Shown here one piece after another: positions 59,370 through 64,000 of a stretch of DNA of 64,000 bases; position 1 is the stretch's first letter, and the number at the start of each line of letters is the position of its first letter. Source of the stretch: Hemicordylus capensis (lineage: Eukaryota; Chordata; Lepidosauria; Squamata; Cordylidae); NCBI RefSeq assembly GCF_027244095.1, contig NC_069669.1, positions 8,582,501 to 8,646,500 on the forward strand, in the 5' to 3' direction. Under the pieces are notes generated by a model that saw only the letters and a list, made by a program, of their open reading frames with translations, had not been told where the DNA came from and did not search any database. A program made the translations under genes and the position numbers.

Positions 59370-60514
59370 GGTGTTGAATTAGATGGAGCGTTGACTTGAC
59401 CCCAGCAGGAAGCAGTCGTTCATAGGTGAGCTAGATAAAGCATGAAATGTCTGGCTTGCCTGCACCGCCAAAGTATCACACCGGATCTCCCAAAGCAGAA
59501 CGGTCGCTCTGGAGGGGTCCTCGGTGCAGGCAGTTCTCGATAGCCGCTGCTTCCTTTGAACTTCACTCTCGCTTTGCTTCTGTTTCTGTGACCCATGAAG
59601 GAAGAGAGGGAGAGAAAGGGACCCCCGAGGAAATGGTTGTTTTAAAATGACAGTCATGCTCGGATAAAGCCAGCGGTTACCTTTCTGTCTTCTCTTGCTC
59701 CCAGCAGAACTCTTGACTGTTTGTTTTTTAATGCTTTGTTCTCGAACTCAAGAATATTTATGAGCAGAATACAGGCTCCACTTTTCCCTTTTACCCAGCC
59801 AGGGTTTTTACAGGATGGTGGGGGAAATGGGGGAATTTTGAAGCTTCTTTGCCCGGGGAATTCGCCTTTTGTCAGAAGGGAGCAGAGACTGCCCAGTTAA
59901 CCCTTTGCTGCTGCCCTGTTAGTTGCTGGTGTACGGTGGGGAGAGAATGATTAGCCCAAAGTCAGGCACTGCTGATTGCATAAACCGGTCCTCAAAAGTC
60001 CTTTGAAAGGGTCTAATTCAGAAGGAGGCATTCAAGGGCTCTCACGGCATTTAGCTGGTGCATTGGGCAGGCTTTTTGGTCCAGGCACCACCTGGCAGAG
60101 TTGTCTTGTCTCTGAGAGCATTTCCCACTCATGACGGGCCTAATGCCTCACCAGGTCTGAGCTTGATCTCGGGAGCTTGGCTACGTTCCCATTTCCAATC
60201 ACGCCTCCTCTTCTTCTTCTTCTCCGCTTTCAGTCGGCTCAATTCAGCCAAGTCTTGTGCACTCGCTTCGTGCCTCTGGCCCCAGCCCTCATTACCGTAA
60301 CCCCGTTAAGGGAAACAAAGGGGATGTTCCCTGCACCTTTCATCTGCTTCTGCTGTTTTATCCCCCCCGTTTGGAACATTCAGGCCGTCATCTCGCTCTC
60401 GGAACAGGAGAGTGTGGCTTGAAGAACAGCTGATGTTGTTTCTCAAATCTATTTTAGATTACATGTCCAGTACAGGCTGAAACGGAAATAATAGTGTTAA
60501 AGAGGTCCTCCAAC
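59370..60514. other. Unique-looking intergenic DNA, 1.1 kb
   Basis: A pyrimidine tract then cag (cttcttctccgctttcag, ending near 60232) resembles an acceptor, but no downstream exon is recognisable. Confidence 0.45.
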
Positions 60515-60604
60515 TCCTGTGTGGAGGTGCCGCTGCCCGGAATTGAACCCCGGGACCCTCAGCATGCAAAGCAGATGCTCTGCCTCTGAGCTACAGCCCC
60601 ATCT
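60515..60604 (-). mobile_element. Isolated tRNA-Ala-like head of the SINE, or tRNA pseudogene
   Basis: Minus strand reads ggggctgtagctcagaggca, gagcatctgctttgcatgct, then gttcaattccgggcagcggc and acctcca. The A and B boxes and a TGC anticodon position are present. The extra bases before the acceptor stem are shared with the SINE, so it is not a working tRNA gene. Confidence 0.65.
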
Positions 60605-61544
60605 CGTCTAATTGTCTAATGCCCATTCTGAGCCATCTAAGCTAGAGTCCATCATCGCAATTTGGCTCCATACGTTCATTCTGCATTATGTGAAAAAATT
60701 GCTCCCTCTCGTCTGTCCTGAATCGAGCTGCCAATTATGGTCGTTTCAGTGGATGACCCTAATTTTGGGGAGTGCGTGGGGAGTGGGTAGGAAAAGCTTT
60801 CCCCCAGTTTCTCCATCATTTTATAAGCCTCTGTGATGTCGAAATTGCGGCTTCGGGAGGGCAATTTTGGCTAGGGAGATGGGCACAGAGAAAGAGTTGA
60901 ACCTCAGCGTCCCCGTGTGCTTCTAGTCCAGGCTGGCCGTCCCCTCCTCCTGCTGGCTGAAAAGATGCTCTATCCAGAACATGCTTATATACCATGCATT
61001 TGCATGTACATGTCGTTTAGACCTTAATCATCTTGTTTCCAAATTTAAAAACACAGAAACATTTTAATCTTTCCTTCTAGACAAAGTCCTCCAGCCCCTG
61101 ATCCTTTTAAAGACTCTTTTCTGCACTCTCCCTGGATCCCTTTATTGATGAATGGCCTAAACGGCACCCACAGAAATCTCCCTTTGCTGTTTTCGTAGGA
61201 GTCACAGCTGCTTTTCAGGTCGGCCGGAAGGAGAGTGATTAGCTTCCCATCTCTATTGTTTACCAGCCTCATGTTCAGAGAGGAGAAATTAAGTCAGGGA
61301 AAGCTATAAGCTGAAAGGGCCCCCTGGTGCTTTGGGGAATGGTCCAAGGCAAAGAGAACATGTGGCCAGAGTCCAAGCAAAGCAAGCATGATTGGATCCA
61401 GCAGCTCCCCCCATAAAACAGTCGCTGACCCAAGCGGTCTACTCATGTGAGCAGGGTAATGTTAGACTAGGAGACGTGTAGAAGATAATGACACTCCTCT
61501 GGGAGGAGTAAGGGAATTAGAAGCCCGTAGATTTAATTCGGGGA
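60605..61544. other. Unique-looking intergenic DNA, 0.9 kb
   Basis: No gene or repeat recognised. Confidence 0.5.
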
Positions 61545-61612
61545 TTCCGGACTGTGGGTCCCCAGATGCTGTTGGACTACAACTCCCATCATCCCCTCCT
61601 TTTGGCCGTTGC
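61545..61612. mobile_element. Foldback MITE, left half
   Basis: tgtgggtccccagatgctgt, then tggactacaactcccatcat. Confidence 0.6.
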
Positions 61613-61684
61613 AGATGGAAATTATGTAAAACCTTTTTTTAAATGGCTTGGTTTTCTGTGAGTAAATTAACATCAGAAGCAGGA

Positions 61685-61893
61685 GGAACATAAGAAGCTG
61701 CCTTCTACTGAGTGAGACCACTGGTCCGCCTAACTCAGTATTGTCTGCACAGACTGGCAGCGGCTTCTCCAAGGTTTCAGGTAGGAGTCTTTCCCAGTCG
61801 TACCTGGAGGAGATGCTGCCAGGGAGTGAACCTGGGACCTTCTGCATGCAAAGCAGGTTGTCTAGCACTGAGCTATGGCCTCATCTCCTAAAA
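61685..61893 (-). mobile_element. tRNA-Ala-derived SINE
   Basis: ggaacataagaagctgcctt ... tagcactgagctatggcctc. Confidence 0.85.
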
Positions 61894-61939
61894 TGAAGAA
61901 GATTTCTCCTGAATCAGTCCGCTGCTCCAACTCGCTCAG

Positions 61940-62360
61940 TACAGTGAGTCCACAGTGTAGACTCTACTCTACACTGGCTGACAGTGGTCCTTCAGACACT
62001 CGTCAGGCAGAGGGTCTTTCTCGGCTCTACCCGGACATCAGGTTTTGAATTTGGGACAAGGCAAAGACCACCTAATGGCGCAGCGGGGAAATGACTTGAC
62101 TATCAAGCCAGAAGTTGCCGGTTCGAATCCCCACTGGTATGTTTCTCAGACTATGGGAAACACCTATATTGGGCCGCAGTGATATAGGAAGATGCTGAAA
62201 GGCATCATCTCACACTGCGCAGGAGGAGGCGATGGAAAACCCCTCCGTATTCTACCAAAGACAACCATGGGGCTCTGTGGTCGCCAGGAGTCGATACCTG
62301 ACTCGAGGGCACACTTTACCTTTCCATGCAAGGCAGATGCTCTACCACTGAGTTATGGTA
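61940..62360 (-). mobile_element. tRNA-Ala-derived SINE split by a Sauria SINE
   Basis: Body to aggttttgaatttgggac (about 62058), then after the insertion ccatgcaaggcagatgctct and accactgagttatgg. Confidence 0.8.
62070..62323 (+). mobile_element. Sauria SINE
   Basis: taatggcgcagcggggaaat ... ggagtcgatacctgactcga, tail cactttacctttc. Complete. Confidence 0.92.
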
Positions 62361-63023
62361 CACAGAAGACTGTATCAGCTGCTTCCGTGACTAGAAAGCA
62401 TGCATCCTGCCTGGCATGTTTTTCTTGTCAGAGCAGGAACTTTTCTGCCTTTCTGCTTCAGAGTTTATGCTACACACACAAGTAGATCTATCAGATGAAT
62501 CGTTATTTATGGAGATTAGCTGACTGCAGTGATATCTGCACCGGTCCATCACAGTTTCCGTTGGACACATGAAACTGTGTTAATGGAAATTGGTTTGGAA
62601 GCTTTGGGGCAGAGACCACCTGGGCTTTTCTGGAGATGAAACTGTTGGCCTTTTGCCTGCTTTTTACACCTGAGCATTTACTATTTTGCAATGAGTCTGT
62701 CACTGGCCCACCCAACTCCACTTTAAAAACCCAGCCAGGATTTTTCCTTTGATGAACGTATATACGAAGTGGAATTCCTTTCTGGAAGGCAATGTGCTCT
62801 GAGAAGTATTCGTCTGTGCAGTCAAAGTGCTGTGAAAATGTTCTTTTTATTCCCCCCCACCCCACCATTAACTCTCTCACTAATGTTGCACTGGAACCAG
62901 ATTTCATTAAAAAGGATAACTTCTCTTTCTGCTGTTTTGAGCCTTTGGTTTTGTTTTGTTCTGTTTTGTGCTTGAGTGGAGACTGGCAAATTAATTTCCC
63001 CTAAATCTATGCAGATGAGAAAG

Positions 63024-63025
<2 letters not shown>
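62361..63025. other. No gene seen
   Basis: About 665 bp; a 134-codon minus frame (62503-62907) shows no family motif. Confidence 0.45.

Positions 63026-63069
<44 letters not shown>
63026..63069. repeat. (GT)n microsatellite
   Basis: About 22 GT units. Confidence 0.95.
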
Positions 63070-63072
<3 letters not shown>

Positions 63073-63411
63073 TGTACATGCATACATGAGAAATTCCCAA
63101 GAGGTATTCTCATGAATCTGCTTGCGGTACATCTTTTCTCACATAAAAAGCTCCTCGCAAAGAAAAAGCCCACTCTATCATGGGGAAATGGTTTAGCTCT
63201 CTCACACTTGCCTTTTATTAAAACACTTGGGGTCAAAAGCAGTAAAATCCATTTGACTGCCTCATTCCCACCTCAATCTGTTGCCTGTGTAAGTCTGAGA
63301 CAACAAAGGAAAAGCAGAAAGTTGTGCTCCCCCTTCATATAGCCTCCTCTCCTTCCCAAAGGTTCTAGCGGAACAGCCACGGAGTAGCCCAAACAGGGGC
63401 GGTCTTAGGAA
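63070..63411. other. No gene seen
   Basis: About 340 bp; nothing supportable. Confidence 0.5.
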
Positions 63412-63718
63412 GAAACTTAGGAACCTGCCTTCTACTGAGTCAGACCCTTGGTCCATCCAGCTCAGCATTGTCTACACAGACTGGTAGCGGCTTCTCCAAG
63501 ATTTCAGGCAGGGGTCTCTCTCAGCCGTCTCTTGGAGATGCTGCCAGGGAGGGAACTTGGGACCTTCTGCATGAAGATGCTCTTCCCAGAGAGGCCCCAT
63601 CCCCTAAGGGGGAACTCTTCCAGTGCTCACACATGCAGCCTCCCATTAAAATGCAAACCAGGGTGAACCCTGCTTAGCTAAGGGGACCAGTCATGCTTGC
63701 TGCCGCAAGACCAGTTCT
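63412..63718 (-). mobile_element. Composite 5S/tRNA SINE
   Basis: cttaggaacctgccttctac ... cctgcttagctaaggggacc ... caagaccagttctctt. Complete. Confidence 0.87.
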
Positions 63719-63990
63719 CTTCCTTTCATGAGGCGAGGCGATCTGGGCGCCTCAGGTGGCGGATTATTGGAGCTCCGTCAGGGCAGCAAGAGTTCCCTAG
63801 CCATCAAAGCAGCTCTTCAGGCCCGACGTGACCCTTGCAAGTCCACCGCGGAGGGCCTCTCCTCACACCTTGCAAGAAGCACGAGGAGAGAAGCGGAAGC
63901 TGCTGGCAACCTTCCCTCCTCCTCGCCCCTTATGCCTCTTCCGAAACTTGCAGGGGTTGGCCATGAGAGTGAGGCACTCGGGTACCTCAA
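63719..63990 (+). mobile_element. hAT-like repeat, runs towards the window edge
   Basis: tttcatgaggcgaggcgatc, then ctcctcacaccttgcaagaa and ggcaaccttccctcctcctc, as in 52522-52870. Confidence 0.6.
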
Positions 63991-64000
63991 TGCTATGAGC

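Noticed and set aside
60515-60604. Functional tRNA-Ala gene
   Set aside because: Four extra bases before the acceptor stem and a stem mismatch, both shared with the SINE family, point to a SINE head.
1-64000. CRISPR arrays, bacterial operons, LTR elements or endogenous viruses
   Set aside because: The DNA is vertebrate nuclear. I see no spaced direct-repeat arrays, no paired LTRs and no capsid, protease or envelope-like frames.

Overview
The window looks like nuclear DNA from a squamate reptile (lizard or snake). The repeats point there: Sauria SINEs ending in the Bov-B/RTE 3' signature, Bov-B tails, CR1 3' ends, many L2-type LINE remnants, MIR-like CORE-SINEs, hAT-type foldback elements, and more than 40 copies of a tRNA-Ala-derived SINE. 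Genes are few, introns are short to medium, and about half the window is recognisable interspersed repeat. I cannot name the species.

Layout. Positions 1-27 kb are repeat-rich intergenic DNA with no gene I can name; one weak minus-strand exon candidate lies at 11.3 kb, and a large inverted-repeat region lies at 20.9-22.5 kb. TEDC2 (tubulin epsilon and delta complex 2) runs on the plus strand from 27.57 to 43.89 kb. All nine coding exons have GT/AG junctions and compatible phases and give a 514-residue protein, preceded by a CpG-rich promoter with E2F-like and ETS sites and followed by AATAAA at 44.04 kb. From 44 to 54 kb is intergenic, including a nested stack of four retro/DNA elements at 46.5-47.7 kb. 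A second gene with a single coding exon lies at 54.27-54.64 kb (+). It encodes a 123-residue two-pass membrane protein of the TMEM100 type, with a plausible CRE/CCAAT/TATA-like promoter and a start-stop uORF. From 55.4 to 64 kb there is no recognised gene.

The most notable non-genic signal is a composite SINE family. Its 5' part carries a diverged but clear 5S rRNA internal promoter (GCTAAGCAGGGT ... TTGGATGGGAGA) joined to the body of the tRNA-Ala SINE. Some copies keep both promoters, while the numerous copies have lost the tRNA A and B boxes, which suggests a promoter takeover. One composite copy, in TEDC2 intron 6, contains a 60-bp in-frame copy of TEDC2 exon 7 only about 340 bp upstream of the real exon. 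Several foldback elements show perfect 8-bp target duplications and are therefore hAT-like. The two genes have no obvious functional link: TEDC2 acts in centriole triplet-microtubule assembly, and TMEM100 proteins act in BMP/ALK1-responsive endothelium and in sensory neurons.
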